Shown: in pieces, positions 1-10,400 of the stretch
Numbering within the stretch: position 1 is the first letter of the stretch
How the letters are laid out: every line of letters begins with the position of its first letter
NCBI GenBank assembly: GCA_015489295.1
Contig: WGAB01000329.1
Location: forward strand, 1-12,267
Length of the DNA: 12,267 bases
Direction: 5' to 3'
Source: Caldifarciminota bacterium
GTDB lineage: Bacteria; WOR-3; Hydrothermia; WGAB01
Made by a program: the position numbers and the translations under genes
Notes under the pieces: model-generated
The model's input: only the letters and a program-made list of their open reading frames with translations
Databases searched by the model: none
What the model was told of the DNA's origin: nothing

Positions 1-335
<335 letters not shown>

Positions 336-342
336 GACTTTA

Positions 343-349
343 CACCTCC
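343..349 (-). promoter_or_regulatory. Shine-Dalgarno site of tuf
   Basis: The minus strand reads GGAGGTG, ending seven bases before the tuf ATG. It occupies nearly all of the 15-base fusA-tuf gap, which leaves no room for a separate promoter or terminator. tuf is therefore probably co-transcribed with fusA. Confidence 0.85.
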
Positions 350-350
350 G

Positions 351-2399
351 CTATCTTAGTGACAGCATTTCTTTGAACTCTTTTTCCGGCAGCGGGGCAA
401 AGGTGTCCAGTTTCATCCACACATTGCCCCTGCCCTGGGTGAGCGATCGCAACTGGACCGCGTACCCAAACAGGTTCTTCAGGGGAGCCTTCCCCTTCAC
501 CTTTTGCACACCCGGGGTGACCACCTCGATCCCCAGCAGCTCGCCGCCCCGGTGGCCGAGATCGGCGACAACATTCCCCACGTAGTCGGCCGGTACCTGG
601 ACCTCCAGGTACATGACCGGTTCCAGCAGAATGGGGTGAGCCGCCGAAAGGGCCTCCCGTAAGGCCTGGATCAGAGCCAGCCGGGTGCCCAGAGGGGTAC
701 CCCCCTCGGTGTCCAAATCAAGGACCTCTATTTTAAGGTTAAACAGCGGGTAGCCAAGTAGGGGTCCATAGGCCACCCGCTCGCGAAGGGTGGCCAGGGC
801 CACTTCGCGAAACTCCTGGGGCAGGTCTTCGGGCACGGACAGCACCACCTGTCCGCGGTCCTCGATCGGCGACACCCGGACCCGAACCCGGCCCCGGTGG
901 ACCGTGCCGCCCACCTCGCGTTCCACCACCGCCTCCTTTTCCACGGTCTCGGTGACGGTTTCGCGGTAATCCACCTGCGGCCGGCCCAGCCGTACGGGCA
1001 CCCCGAACTCCCGCCGGATCCGGTCTACCAGGATCTCCAGGTGCAACTCGCCCATCCCCGAGATGATGAGCTCGCCGGTTTCCGGATCCTCCTTGAAGCG
1101 GAAGGTGGGGTCTTCGTACAGCATATCGGAGATGGCCTGCTTCAGGCGGTCCAGGTCCTTGGAACTCCGGGGTTCGATGACCATGCTCACTACGGGCTCG
1201 GGGAACTGCATGCCCTCGAAGAGCACCGGTGCCTGGGGATCGCACAGGGTGTCGCCGGTTTTGGCGTCCTTCAGCCCCACCAGGGCCACGATGTCCCCGG
1301 CCGCCGCCTCCCGCAGGGTTTCCCGTTTGATGGCGTGCATCCGGTAAATGCGGAGCACCTTCCCCTGGGTGCCGGTCACGGTGTTCAGCACCTTCTGGCC
1401 CACCCGCAGGGTGCCGGAGTAGATGCGGGTGTACAGCAGGCGGCCAGCATGCTTGTCGCGCTGCACCTTGAACACCAGGCCGGAGAAGGGCTCCTTCGGA
1501 TCGGGCTTGCGCTCCACGATGTCGCCCGTGTGGGGGTCCACGCCCAGGGGCACCTCCACATCCAGGGGGGAAGGGAGGTAGTCCACGATGGCGTCCAGCA
1601 GGGGCTGGATCCCCCGGTTCTTCAGGGCGGATCCCAGGAGCACGGGCACCATCAGGCCCTGGAGGGTCACCTGGCGGATGGCCTGTTTCAGGGTTTCCGG
1701 CGACACCTCGCCCCGGTCCATGTACTCCTCCAGCACGGCCTCGTCCACTTCGGCCAGGGCGTTCACCAGGGCCTCGTAGGCCTCCTCCACCTCCGGGCCG
1801 GTGGCCTTTTCCTCCCGGTACTTCTCGCCGGTTTCGTCCACATCCCAGATGAGGCGGCGCCGGTGCACCAGGTCCACCACCCCCACAAAGTCGGCCTCCA
1901 GGCCGATGGGCAGTTGCAGGGGCAAAGGTCGGACGCCGAACCGTTCCTCAATCTGGCGGATCACCCGTTCGCTGGAGGCCCCCATGCGGTCCATCTTATT
2001 GATGAAGGCGATCTTGGGGACTCCGTAGCGATCGGCCTGCCGCCAGACGGTTTCCGACTGGGGCTCCACCCCCTCAACGGCGCTGAAGATGACCACCAGG
2101 CCGTCCAGCACCCGCAGGGCGCGTTCCACCTCGGCGGTGAAGTCCACGTGCCCCGGGGTATCGATGATGTTGATGAAGGCGTCACGCCACCGGCAGAAGG
2201 TGGCGGCGGAGGTGATGGTGATCCCGCGTTCCTTCTCCTGCACCATCCAGTCGGTGGTGGCCGTCCCCTCGTCCACATCGCCGAGCCGGTGGATCCTGCC
2301 GGTGTAGTACAGGATCCGTTCGGTTACTGTGGTTTTGCCGGCGTCGATGTGGGCGACAAAGCCGATATTCCGGATCCGATCCAGCGCCAGAGCGCCCAT
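351..2399 (-). CDS. fusA: Elongation factor G, divergent subfamily (682 aa)
   Basis: EF-G is the ribosomal translocase GTPase that moves tRNAs and mRNA after peptide transfer and helps recycle ribosomes. The G domain shows P-loop AHIDAGKTT (16-24), switch I with ERGITITSAAT (57-67), switch II DTPGHVDF (80-87, catalytic His84), NKMD (134-137) and GSALKN (256-261). A G' insert spans about 155-250. Domains II and III follow, with SGMGELHLEI, then domain IV (about 472-590) and domain V (ending SLTQGRGN). Length is slightly below the usual 690-705. The ATG is preceded by AAGGTGG eight to ten bases upstream, and no in-frame start lies just before it. Oddity: the domain IV tip motif GGRGQYGHV is replaced by GGTVHRGRV (497-505), and the second tip loop lacks the usual YHDVDSSE. 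I recall similar changes (DREI-GQ type) in an EF-G subfamily of Geobacter and Desulfobacterota. The position before tuf argues that it is a working translocase, but a specialised paralogue cannot be excluded. It is not LepA, RF3 or a Tet-type protector by its domain IV/V sequence. Confidence 0.95.
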   Translation of the reverse strand: MGALALDRIRNIGFVAHIDAGKTTVTERILYYTGRIHRLGDVDEGTATTDWMVQEKERGITITSAATFCRWRDAFINIIDTPGHVDFTAEVERALRVLDGLVVIFSAVEGVEPQSETVWRQADRYGVPKIAFINKMDRMGASSERVIRQIEERFGVRPLPLQLPIGLEADFVGVVDLVHRRRLIWDVDETGEKYREEKATGPEVEEAYEALVNALAEVDEAVLEEYMDRGEVSPETLKQAIRQVTLQGLMVPVLLGSALKNRGIQPLLDAIVDYLPSPLDVEVPLGVDPHTGDIVERKPDPKEPFSGLVFKVQRDKHAGRLLYTRIYSGTLRVGQKVLNTVTGTQGKVLRIYRMHAIKRETLREAAAGDIVALVGLKDAKTGDTLCDPQAPVLFEGMQFPEPVVSMVIEPRSSKDLDRLKQAISDMLYEDPTFRFKEDPETGELIISGMGELHLEILVDRIRREFGVPVRLGRPQVDYRETVTETVEKEAVVEREVGGTVHRGRVRVRVSPIEDRGQVVLSVPEDLPQEFREVALATLRERVAYGPLLGYPLFNLKIEVLDLDTEGGTPLGTRLALIQALREALSAAHPILLEPVMYLEVQVPADYVGNVVADLGHRGGELLGIEVVTPGVQKVKGKAPLKNLFGYAVQLRSLTQGRGNVWMKLDTFAPLPEKEFKEMLSLR

Positions 2400-2411
2400 G
2401 GTATGGCCACC

Positions 2412-2439
2412 ACCTTGTCTGCTGTTGTCGTTTCAAGGT
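2412..2439 (-). repeat. Small inverted repeat covering the fusA ribosome-binding site
   Basis: In the 60-base rpsG-fusA gap the transcript reads ACCTTG, a 16-base loop, then CAAGGT, a perfect 6-bp pairing. The second arm contains most of the AAGGTGG Shine-Dalgarno of fusA, so the hairpin would hide it. The stem is short and the loop large, so stability is doubtful. The pairing is seen; a regulatory role is only inferred. Confidence 0.35.
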
Positions 2440-2459
2440 TCTTACGGAACGCGAGATCC

Positions 2460-2930
<471 letters not shown>

Positions 2931-2936
2931 TCACCC

Positions 2937-3311
2937 TTACTCCTTCGGACGTTTGGTACCGTAGAGGGACCGGGAGTTCCGCCGGCCCTCCACCCCTGCG
3001 GCATCGTACTTGCCGCGGATGATGTGATACTTCACGCCCGGCAGGTCCTTGACACGGCCGCCGCGCACGAGAACCACCGAGTGTTCCTGCAGGTTGTGCC
3101 CTTCGCCGGGAATATAGGCCACCACCTCACGCCCGTTGGAAAGCCGCACCTTGGCCACCTTCCGCATGGCCGAGTTCGGCTTCTTGGGCGTGGTGGTGTA
3201 CACCCGGATGCACACCCCGCGCTTCTGGGGGTTCCCTTCCAGCGCCGGCGACTTCGACTTCTTTGGCTTCGGCTTTCTTCCGTACCGAACCAGTTGGTTG
3301 ATCGTTGGCAT
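2937..3311 (-). CDS. rpsL: Small-subunit ribosomal protein S12 (124 aa)
   Basis: S12 sits at the decoding centre of the 30S subunit and affects tRNA selection accuracy. The sequence has the family signatures [52 protein letters not shown] and [19 protein letters not shown]. Lys43 and Lys88, the usual sites of streptomycin-resistance mutations, are wild type. Asp89, the residue methylthiolated by RimO in E. coli, is present. The reading frame is open upstream to 3365, but the start at 3311 is chosen because homologues begin MPTINQL, GGGAGGA stands just before it, and the upstream extension would overlap a promoter-like sequence. It is the first gene after the 117-base rpoC-rpsL gap and leads rpsG, fusA and tuf. 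Confidence 0.98.
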   Translation of the reverse strand: MPTINQLVRYGRKPKPKKSKSPALEGNPQKRGVCIRVYTTTPKKPNSAMRKVAKVRLSNGREVVAYIPGEGHNLQEHSVVLVRGGRVKDLPGVKYHIIRGKYDAAGVEGRRNSRSLYGTKRPKE

Positions 3312-3336
3312 AGTTCCTCCCTCACAAGGGCCAATT

Positions 3337-3365
3337 ATCTTAACGACCCCCTCAGGGGCTGTCAA
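3337..3365 (-). promoter_or_regulatory. Sigma70-like promoter for rpsL-rpsG-fusA-tuf
   Basis: On the minus strand a perfect -35 hexamer TTGACA (3360-3365) is followed, after exactly 17 bases, by TAAGAT (3337-3342), which matches four of six -10 positions including the key TA and final T. A second candidate, GATAAT at 3334-3339, matches five of six but at a poor 20-base spacing. Transcription would begin near 3330, leaving a leader of about 20 bases that carries the GGGAGGA of rpsL. The site lies in the only sizeable gap of the window. It would let the translation genes be expressed above or apart from rpoBC. This rests on sequence match only. Confidence 0.6.
3348..3358. repeat. Palindrome in the promoter spacer
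   Basis: CCCCT-N-AGGGG, a perfect 5-bp inverted repeat around one central base, lies wholly between the -35 and -10 hexamers of the rpsL promoter. It could be an operator for a repressor or MerR-like activator, or a chance GC-rich palindrome. It is not a terminator: on the minus strand it is followed by GTCGTTAAG rather than a T tract. Confidence 0.4.
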
Positions 3366-3385
3366 CAGAGAGAAGGCTCTTCGTT

Positions 3386-3413
3386 CCTCCGTTTTGCTGC
3401 CGTTTTACGGAGG
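3386..3413 (-). repeat. Inverted repeat just after rpoC
   Basis: The transcript reads CCTCCGT, a 14-base loop, then ACGGAGG, a perfect 7-bp stem beginning 15 bases after the rpoC stop. The loop also holds a second copy of AAAACGG at an 11-base offset. No T-rich tail follows (GAACGAAG), so it does not look like an intrinsic terminator. It might be an RNA-processing or 3'-end protecting hairpin between the rpoBC and rpsL parts of the message. The function is inferred. Confidence 0.4.
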
Positions 3414-3428
3414 TTGTGAGCCCGGCGG

Positions 3429-6400
3429 TCAACCCTCGGAGGTAACCGCCTTTTTCCGTTGTTCCTCCTCGACCTTCAGGCGAATCCGGCGGTACTTCTT
3501 CACGCCGGTGCCGCTGGGAACCAGCGAGCCGATGATCACGTTCTCCTTCAGGCCCTGCAGTTCGTCTACCTTGCCCTCGATGGCGGCGTTGGCCAGCACC
3601 TTGGTGGTCTCCTGGAACGAGGCCGCAGCGATGAAGCTCTCGGTTTCCAGCGACGCCCGGGAGATGCCCACGAGGATCGGCTTGTACTTGGCCGGCCGTC
3701 CGCCCCGGGCCACGGTTTCCGTATTCACCCGTTCCACCTTGTACTGGTCCACGATGTCGCCCTGCACGAACTTGGTATCGCCGGAGTCCGTGATCTGCAC
3801 CTTCCGCATCATCTGGCGCACGATGATCTCGATGTGCTTGTCGTCGATCTTTACACCGGACAGGCGGTACACCTCCTGGATCTGGTCCAGGAGGAACTCC
3901 TGCACGTAGTCCTTGCCCTTGATGCGCAGGATGTCGTGGGGATCGATGGGGCCTGTGGTAAAGGGCTCGCCGGCCTCGATCCAGTCGCCCGTGGTCACGA
4001 GGAGGTAGCGGCCGTACGGGATCTTGTATTCCCGGGTTTCGCCGGCGGGCGATTCTACCACCACCTTGAAGAAGCCCTTTTCAGGAGGCAGGACCCGCAC
4101 CTTGCCGGAGATCTCGGAAACGATGGCCTTGTTGGCCGGGGTCCGTGCCTCGAAGAGCTGCTCCACCCGCGGCAGACCACCGGTGATGTCCCGGGTTTTG
4201 CCCACCTCACGGGGTACCCGGGCGATGAAGTCGCCGGGGGCCACCAGGTCGCCCTCCTTGACCACCAGGCGGGCATCCTGCACCAGGTACACGGTGTCCA
4301 GGACCTCGTCGGTTTCGGGGTCCTTGATGAGCACCTTGGGGTAGAACCGGCGGTGGCGGTCCATTTCCACCACCCGTTCGATCTTGCCCTCCTCGATGGT
4401 TTCGCGCAGGGTGATGCCCTCCACAAGGCCGCTGAATTCCACCTTGCCGGCAACCCGGGCCAGGATGGGCAGAGAATAGGGCTCCCATTCGGCCAGGATC
4501 TCGTCCTTTTTCACCCGCTGTCCGTCCTTGACCCGCAGGATGGCGCCGAAGGGGATATTGAACTCGCGGCTCAGGTTCTTGCGGGCGTTGACCACCCGGA
4601 TCTTGCCCCGCTTGGTGGCGGCGATGTAGATGGTTTTGCGGTTTTCTTTCCGCTCCAGCACTTCCAGGTTCACGTACTCCACAACCCCGGAGAAGGGGGC
4701 GCGATGGGCCGCTTCCTCTGCGATCCGTTCGGCGGCACCACCGGTGTGGAAGGTTCGGAGGGTGAGCTGGGTCCCGGGCTCACCGATGGACTGGGCGGCG
4801 ATGACCCCCACGGCCTCACCCAGTTCCACGAGCCGGCCGGTGGCCAGGTTCCGCCCGTAGCACATGGCGCACACGCCCTGGGGTGCCTGGCACCGCAGTA
4901 CCGAGCGCACCTGTACCTTCTCGATGCCGGCCTGCTCGATCTTTTGGGCGATCTCCTCGTCGATGATCTCGCCCTCGTCCACCATAACCTCGCCGGTTTC
5001 CGGGTGGATCACTGGCTCCAGGGCCACCCGCCCCTGGATCCGTTCGGCCAGGCTTTCGATGACGGTTTCGCCCTCCTTGAGGGCCGTCATTTCGCGGCCC
5101 ATGATGGTGCCGCAATCCTCCATGGTCACCACCACTTCCTGGGCCACGTCCACGAGTCGCCGGGTGAGGTGGCCGGCATCGGCGGTCTTCAGGGCGGTAT
5201 CCGACAGGCCCTTCCGGGCGCCGTGGGTGGAAATGAAGTACTCCAGTACCGAAAGGCCCTCTTTAAAGTTGGAAACCACCGGGGTTTCGATGAACTCTCC
5301 CAGGATGTCCTTGGCCTTGGAGGGCCGGGCCATCAGGCCCCGCATTCCAGCCAGCTGGCGCACCTGGTCCACGTTGCCTCGGGCGCCCGAGGTTACCATC
5401 ATGTAAATGGGGTTGAACCCGTTCCGGTCCTGGGCCAGGAGTTGCATCATCCGTTCCTTGACCTCTTCGGTGGCCCGGGTCCAGATGTCCAGGATCTTCT
5501 GGTACCGTTCGATTCGGGAGATCAGGCCCTTCCGGTACGCCCGTTCCACGGCATCCCGTTCCCGTAGAGCCCGCTCGATGATCTCCTTCTTTTCCGGGGG
5601 CACGAGCATATCGTCCATGCCGAAGGTGAGGCCGGAGTAGGTGGCCATGGAGAACCCGAGGTCCTTCATCTGGTCCAGGAACCGGGCCGTGGGTCCGCTT
5701 CCCAGTTCCTTGTGGATGCGGTACACCAGGCGGGCGATGGCCTTTTTGTCCATCTCAGCGTTGATGTACCCGAGCTCCGGGGGCACGATATCGTTGAAGA
5801 TCAGGCGGCCCACGGTGGTCTTCACCCACTCGCCGTTGATGGGCACCTCGATCTCGGCCCGCAGGTCGATGTAGCCGTTTTCGTAGGCCAGCCGGGCTTC
5901 CTCGGGGGAGGCAAAGCGGGTCCCTTCGCCCTTGGCACCGGGCAGGATCTTGGTGATGAAGTTGATCCCGATCACCATGTCCTGGGACGCCGAGGCCAGG
6001 GGCTTACCGTGGGCGGGCGACAGGATGTTCCGGGGCGAGAGCATGAGCATACCGGCTTCCAGCTGGGCCTCGGGAGAAAGCGGTACGAACACCGCCATCT
6101 GGTCGCCGTCGAAGTCGGCGTTGTAGGCCGTACACACCAGGGGATGCAGCCGGATGGCCTTGCCCTCGATGAGCACGGGCTCAAAGGCCTGGATGGAGGG
6201 CCGGTGCAGGGTGGGGGCCCGGTTCAGCAGCACCGGATGGTCCTTGACCACCTCCTCCAGCAGTTTCCACATGGCCGGGTGTCGCTGCTGCACCATCTTC
6301 CGGGCCGAGCGCAGGGTTTCGGCCAGGCCCGAGTCGCGCACCTTTTGCTCCACCATGGGCAGGAAGAGCTCGACGGCCATTTCCTTGGGCAGCCCCACCT

Positions 6401-7466
6401 GATGGAGCTTGAGTTCCGGCCCCACCACGATCACGGAGCGGCCGGAGTAGTCCACCCGCTTACCCAGCAGGTTCCGCCGCAGCAGGCCCTTCTTGCCCCG
6501 CAGGACGTCGGAAAGGGACTTGAGCTTGCGGCCGCCCCGGCCGGTAATGGGCCGGTTCCGCCGGGAGTTGTCCAGCAGAGCGTCGACCGCCTCCTGGAGC
6601 ATCCGCTTTTCGTTCCGCAGGATGATCTCCGGCGCATTCATTTCGATCATGTTCTTGAGGCGGTTGTTCCGGGTGATCACGCGGCGGTAGAGATCGTTCA
6701 GGTCGGAGGTGGCGAACCGGCCACCGTCCAGGGGCACCAGGGGCCGAAGGTCTGGCGGAATCACGGGCAGCACCGTCAGGATCATCCACTCCGGTCGGTT
6801 CCCGGAGATCAGGAAGGCTTCCACCACCCGGAGTTTCTTCAGGAGTTTGGTGCGCTTGAGGGGAGACTTCTCGTACTCGATCCGGGTGCGGAGATCCAGC
6901 GAGAGTTCGTCCAGCTTCAGGCCGGCCAGGATCTTGCGGATCGACTCCGCTCCCATGCCAGCCTCAAAGGCATCGCCGAACTCCTCCCGGTACTCCTGGT
7001 ACTCCCGCTCCGTGAGCACCTGACCCTTGTAGAGATCGGTATCCCCGGGGTCGGTGACGATGTAGGAATCGTAGTACAGGATGGACTCCAGTTCCCGCAC
7101 CGACAGATCCAGGAGCAGGCCCATGATGGAAGGCGGCACCTTGTAGTACCAGATATGGGCCACGGGCACGGCCAGGGAGATGTGCCCCATGCGCTCCCGG
7201 CGCACGGAGGAGGAGGTGACCTCCACGCCGCACTTGTCGCAGACGATGCCCTTGTGGCGGATACCCTTGTAGCGCCCGCAGGAGCACTCGTAGTCCTTGA
7301 CGGGGCCGAAGATCCGCTCACAGAACAGACCGTCCCGCTCGGGTTTCTGGGTCCGGTAATTGATGGTTTCGGCCTTGGTTACCTCACCGTGCGACCATTC
7401 CAGGATGGTCTCCGGCGAGGCCAGCCGAATCCTCAGGGCCTTCAGATCCTTGGGGTTAATATCCAC
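3429..7466 (-). CDS. rpoC: RNA polymerase beta' subunit (1345 aa)
   Basis: Beta' forms one pincer of core RNA polymerase and carries the catalytic Mg-binding loop. Seen in order: N-terminal zinc ribbon (Cys61, 63, 76, 79); clamp and rudder region with [16 protein letters not shown]; the switch block [17 protein letters not shown]; the active-site NADFDGDQ (449-456, three Asp); bridge helix [20 protein letters not shown]; second zinc site (Cys785, 859, 866, 869); trigger loop [18 protein letters not shown], with His907; and the C-terminal [16 protein letters not shown]. Between His907 and DITGG (1093) lie about 186 residues, a trigger-loop insertion of the SI3 type, shorter than in E. coli. 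There is no large N-terminal insertion of the Thermus kind. The start is GTG inside the last codons of rpoB, an 11-base overlap, with GGGGTGAAGG just upstream, so translation is probably coupled. Oddity: DGDQMAV is followed by Phe460 rather than the usual His. Confidence 0.98.
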   Translation of the reverse strand: MDINPKDLKALRIRLASPETILEWSHGEVTKAETINYRTQKPERDGLFCERIFGPVKDYECSCGRYKGIRHKGIVCDKCGVEVTSSSVRRERMGHISLAVPVAHIWYYKVPPSIMGLLLDLSVRELESILYYDSYIVTDPGDTDLYKGQVLTEREYQEYREEFGDAFEAGMGAESIRKILAGLKLDELSLDLRTRIEYEKSPLKRTKLLKKLRVVEAFLISGNRPEWMILTVLPVIPPDLRPLVPLDGGRFATSDLNDLYRRVITRNNRLKNMIEMNAPEIILRNEKRMLQEAVDALLDNSRRNRPITGRGGRKLKSLSDVLRGKKGLLRRNLLGKRVDYSGRSVIVVGPELKLHQVGLPKEMAVELFLPMVEQKVRDSGLAETLRSARKMVQQRHPAMWKLLEEVVKDHPVLLNRAPTLHRPSIQAFEPVLIEGKAIRLHPLVCTAYNADFDGDQMAVFVPLSPEAQLEAGMLMLSPRNILSPAHGKPLASASQDMVIGINFITKILPGAKGEGTRFASPEEARLAYENGYIDLRAEIEVPINGEWVKTTVGRLIFNDIVPPELGYINAEMDKKAIARLVYRIHKELGSGPTARFLDQMKDLGFSMATYSGLTFGMDDMLVPPEKKEIIERALRERDAVERAYRKGLISRIERYQKILDIWTRATEEVKERMMQLLAQDRNGFNPIYMMVTSGARGNVDQVRQLAGMRGLMARPSKAKDILGEFIETPVVSNFKEGLSVLEYFISTHGARKGLSDTALKTADAGHLTRRLVDVAQEVVVTMEDCGTIMGREMTALKEGETVIESLAERIQGRVALEPVIHPETGEVMVDEGEIIDEEIAQKIEQAGIEKVQVRSVLRCQAPQGVCAMCYGRNLATGRLVELGEAVGVIAAQSIGEPGTQLTLRTFHTGGAAERIAEEAAHRAPFSGVVEYVNLEVLERKENRKTIYIAATKRGKIRVVNARKNLSREFNIPFGAILRVKDGQRVKKDEILAEWEPYSLPILARVAGKVEFSGLVEGITLRETIEEGKIERVVEMDRHRRFYPKVLIKDPETDEVLDTVYLVQDARLVVKEGDLVAPGDFIARVPREVGKTRDITGGLPRVEQLFEARTPANKAIVSEISGKVRVLPPEKGFFKVVVESPAGETREYKIPYGRYLLVTTGDWIEAGEPFTTGPIDPHDILRIKGKDYVQEFLLDQIQEVYRLSGVKIDDKHIEIIVRQMMRKVQITDSGDTKFVQGDIVDQYKVERVNTETVARGGRPAKYKPILVGISRASLETESFIAAASFQETTKVLANAAIEGKVDELQGLKENVIIGSLVPSGTGVKKYRRIRLKVEEEQRKKAVTSEG

Positions 7467-10400
7467 TTTCCTTCACCCCTGTTTGCTCGGTTTTCTCGGA
7501 CGCAGGGGCCTTCTTTTTCCCCTCGTCCGTGATGATCTCGATATCCAGGCCCAGGCCTCGCAGGGTGTGCAGCAGCACGCTGAAGGAGGCCGGCAATCCC
7601 GGTTCGGGGGGCTCCTCGCCGTTCCGGAGCGCCTTATACAGCCGGTTCCGGCCCTGGATGTCGTCGGACTTCACGGTCAGCATCTCCTGCAGGGTGTAGG
7701 CGGCTCCGTGGGCCTCCAGCGCCCACACCTCCATCTCCCCGAACCGCTGGCCGCCGAAGTGGCTCTTGCCTCCCACCGGCTGCTGGGTGATGAGCGAGTA
7801 GGGCCCCACGGCTCGAGCATGTACCTTGTCTTCCACCATGTGGATGAGCTTCATCATGTAGATGTAGCCTACCGTCACCGGGTAGGCGAGGCGTTCGCCG
7901 GTGCGGCCATCGCGCACCCACACCTTACCCTCGGGGTTCAGGCCGGCTTCTTCCAGTTCCTTCTTGATGTCCTCGGTCGAGAACCCCTCAAAGGCCGGAG
8001 TCGCGTAATAGATACCCTTTTCCTTGGCGGCCCAGCCCAGGATGGTCTCCAGGATCTGACCCACGTTCATCCGCGAGGGCACCCCCAGAGGGTTCAGCAC
8101 GATGTCCACCGGGGTGCCGTCCTCCAGGAAGGGCATGTCTTCGGCCGGCGCGATCCGGGCCACCACGCCCTTGTTTCCGTGGCGTCCGGCCAGTTTGTCG
8201 CCCACCTGGAGCTTGCGCTTCTGTGCCACATACACCTTGATCAGCTGGATCACGCCCGGCGGGAGCTCGTCGCCCCGAAGGATGCGCTCCTGTTCCCGTT
8301 TGGCCCGTTCCTCGATGTCCTTCAGGATCTCGCGGGCCCGTTCCAGCAGGGCAAAGACCTTCTGCTCCCGCTCCTTGTCGGAAATCAGGGGCTTGGGGAG
8401 CTGCAGTTGCAGAGGGTTGAGGGTGGAAAGGAGACGGGCGGTGAGCCGGGTACCTGCGGGGACCACCACGTTGCCTTCGGCGTCCAGGATGTCGCCCCGC
8501 AGTTTGTAGTTCTTGAGGAGCTCCACGAAGCGCTGCCGCAGGCCCTCCTGGAGGTTCCGTTTGGCAAAGGCGGTTTCCCGTTCCAGTTTCTCCAGGCGTT
8601 CCCGTACCACCTTCTTGAACAGCGGATCCCGGTCACGCTTGCGGGAGAGCACCACCACGTCCACCACGACCCCCTCGACCCCCGGAGGCACCCGGAGGGA
8701 GGTGTCCTTCACGTCCTTGGCCTTTTCCGAGAAGATGGCGTAGATCAGTTTTTCTTCGGGCAGCAGCTCGCGTTCGCCCTTGGGCGAGATCTTGCCCACG
8801 AGGATGTCGTCGGGCCCCACCTCGGCACCGATCCGCACGATGCCGTATTCGTCCAGGTTCTTGACCACCTCTTCGCTGACGTTGGGCAGGTCCCGGGTGA
8901 CCTCCTCGGGCCCCAGCTTGGTTTCCCGCACCTCGACCTTGTACTCCAGGATGTGGATGGAGGTAAAGAGGTCCTCCTTGAGCACCCGTTCCGACACTAC
9001 GATGGCGTCTTCGAAGTTGTAGCCGAAGTACGGGATGAAGGCCACCAGCAGGTTCTTCCCCAGGGCCAGCTCGCCCTGGCGGGTGGCGGGGCCGTCGGCG
9101 ATGACCTCGCCCCGTTCTACCCATTCCCCGGGTCGGACCAGGGGCTTCTGGTGGATGCTGGTGTTCTGGTTCGACCGCTCGAACTTCTTGAGTTCGTAAA
9201 TATCTAGGCGGCCCTTCAGCGGGTTGAGTTCGTCTTCCACCTCTTCGGTGGTCTCGATCACGATGCGCCGGGCATCCACCTCCTTAACGACGCCAGACCG
9301 CTGGGCCACCAGGGCTGCGCCGGAGTTCACCGCGATCTGGTGTTCCAGGCCCGTGCCGACCAGGGGAGGATCGGGCTGGATCAGGGGAACCGCCTGCCGC
9401 TGCATGTTGGAACCCATCAGGGCCCGGTTGGCGTCGTCGTGCTCGATGAAGGGGATCAGGGCCGCCGACGGCGACAGCACCTGACGGGGCGAGACGTCGA
9501 TGAAGTCTACCTCTTCGGGCCGAACCATCGGGTAGCCGCCCCGGTGGCGCACCCATACGTGTTTTTGCAGGATCTTGCCGGTTTTGGGGTCGTACTTGGT
9601 GTCGGCCGAGGCGATCCTGTACTTGGATTCCTCCAGGGGATCCATGTCCACCACTTCGTTGGTCACCCGGCCGCGTTTCACCCGGCGCAGGGGGGTGGTG
9701 ATGAAGCCCAGTTCGTCGATGCGCGCGTAGGTGGTAAGGGAGGTGATCAAGCCGATGTTGGCGCCTTCAGGAGTCTCGATGGGGCAGAGCCGGCCGTAGT
9801 GGGACGGGTGCACGTCGCGCACCTCAAAGCCGGCGGTTTCGCGGGTGAGGCCGCCCTTGCCCAGGGCCGAAAGCCGCCGCTTGTGGGTCAACTCGGCCAG
9901 GGGATTGGTCTGGTCCAGGAACTGCGACAGCCGGTCGCCCACGAAGAAGGCTTGGATCGAGCCGGTCACAATGCGGGGGTTGGCCAGGCGGCGGGGCGTG
10001 AGATTGGCATCCCGTTCCAGGAGCATCCGCTCCTTGATCACGCGCCCCAGCCGCTGGAAGGCGATGCGGAACTGCTCGGCCAGCAGTTCACCCACCCGAC
10101 GTACGCGGCGGTTGGAAATGTCCTCGACGTCGTCTTCCCGCTCCTCACCCACGTAGAGTTTGATGAGGCGCCGCACGATGGCCAGGATATCCTCGATGTC
10201 CAGGGTGTCCTGGTTGCCCGGCAGGTCCAGGTTCAGGCGGGAGTTCAGCTTGAAACGCCCCACCCGGCCCAGGAAGAACCGGGCCTTCGACATGAAGAAG
10301 TCGCGGACGTAGGCCTTGGCCTCCTCCAGGCTCTTGGGAGGGGTGTACCGCAGGGTCCGGTAAAGGTTCCCCACGGCCCCTTCGATATCCTTGATGCGGT

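Noticed and set aside
3348..3358. GC-rich palindrome read as an intrinsic terminator of rpoC
   Set aside because: The stem is only 5 bp and no run of T follows on the transcribed strand. It also sits inside a promoter spacer.
3312..3365. An 18-residue N-terminal extension of S12 starting at 3365
   Set aside because: It overlaps the promoter-like sequence, homologues begin at MPTINQL, and the strong GGGAGGA stands before 3311.
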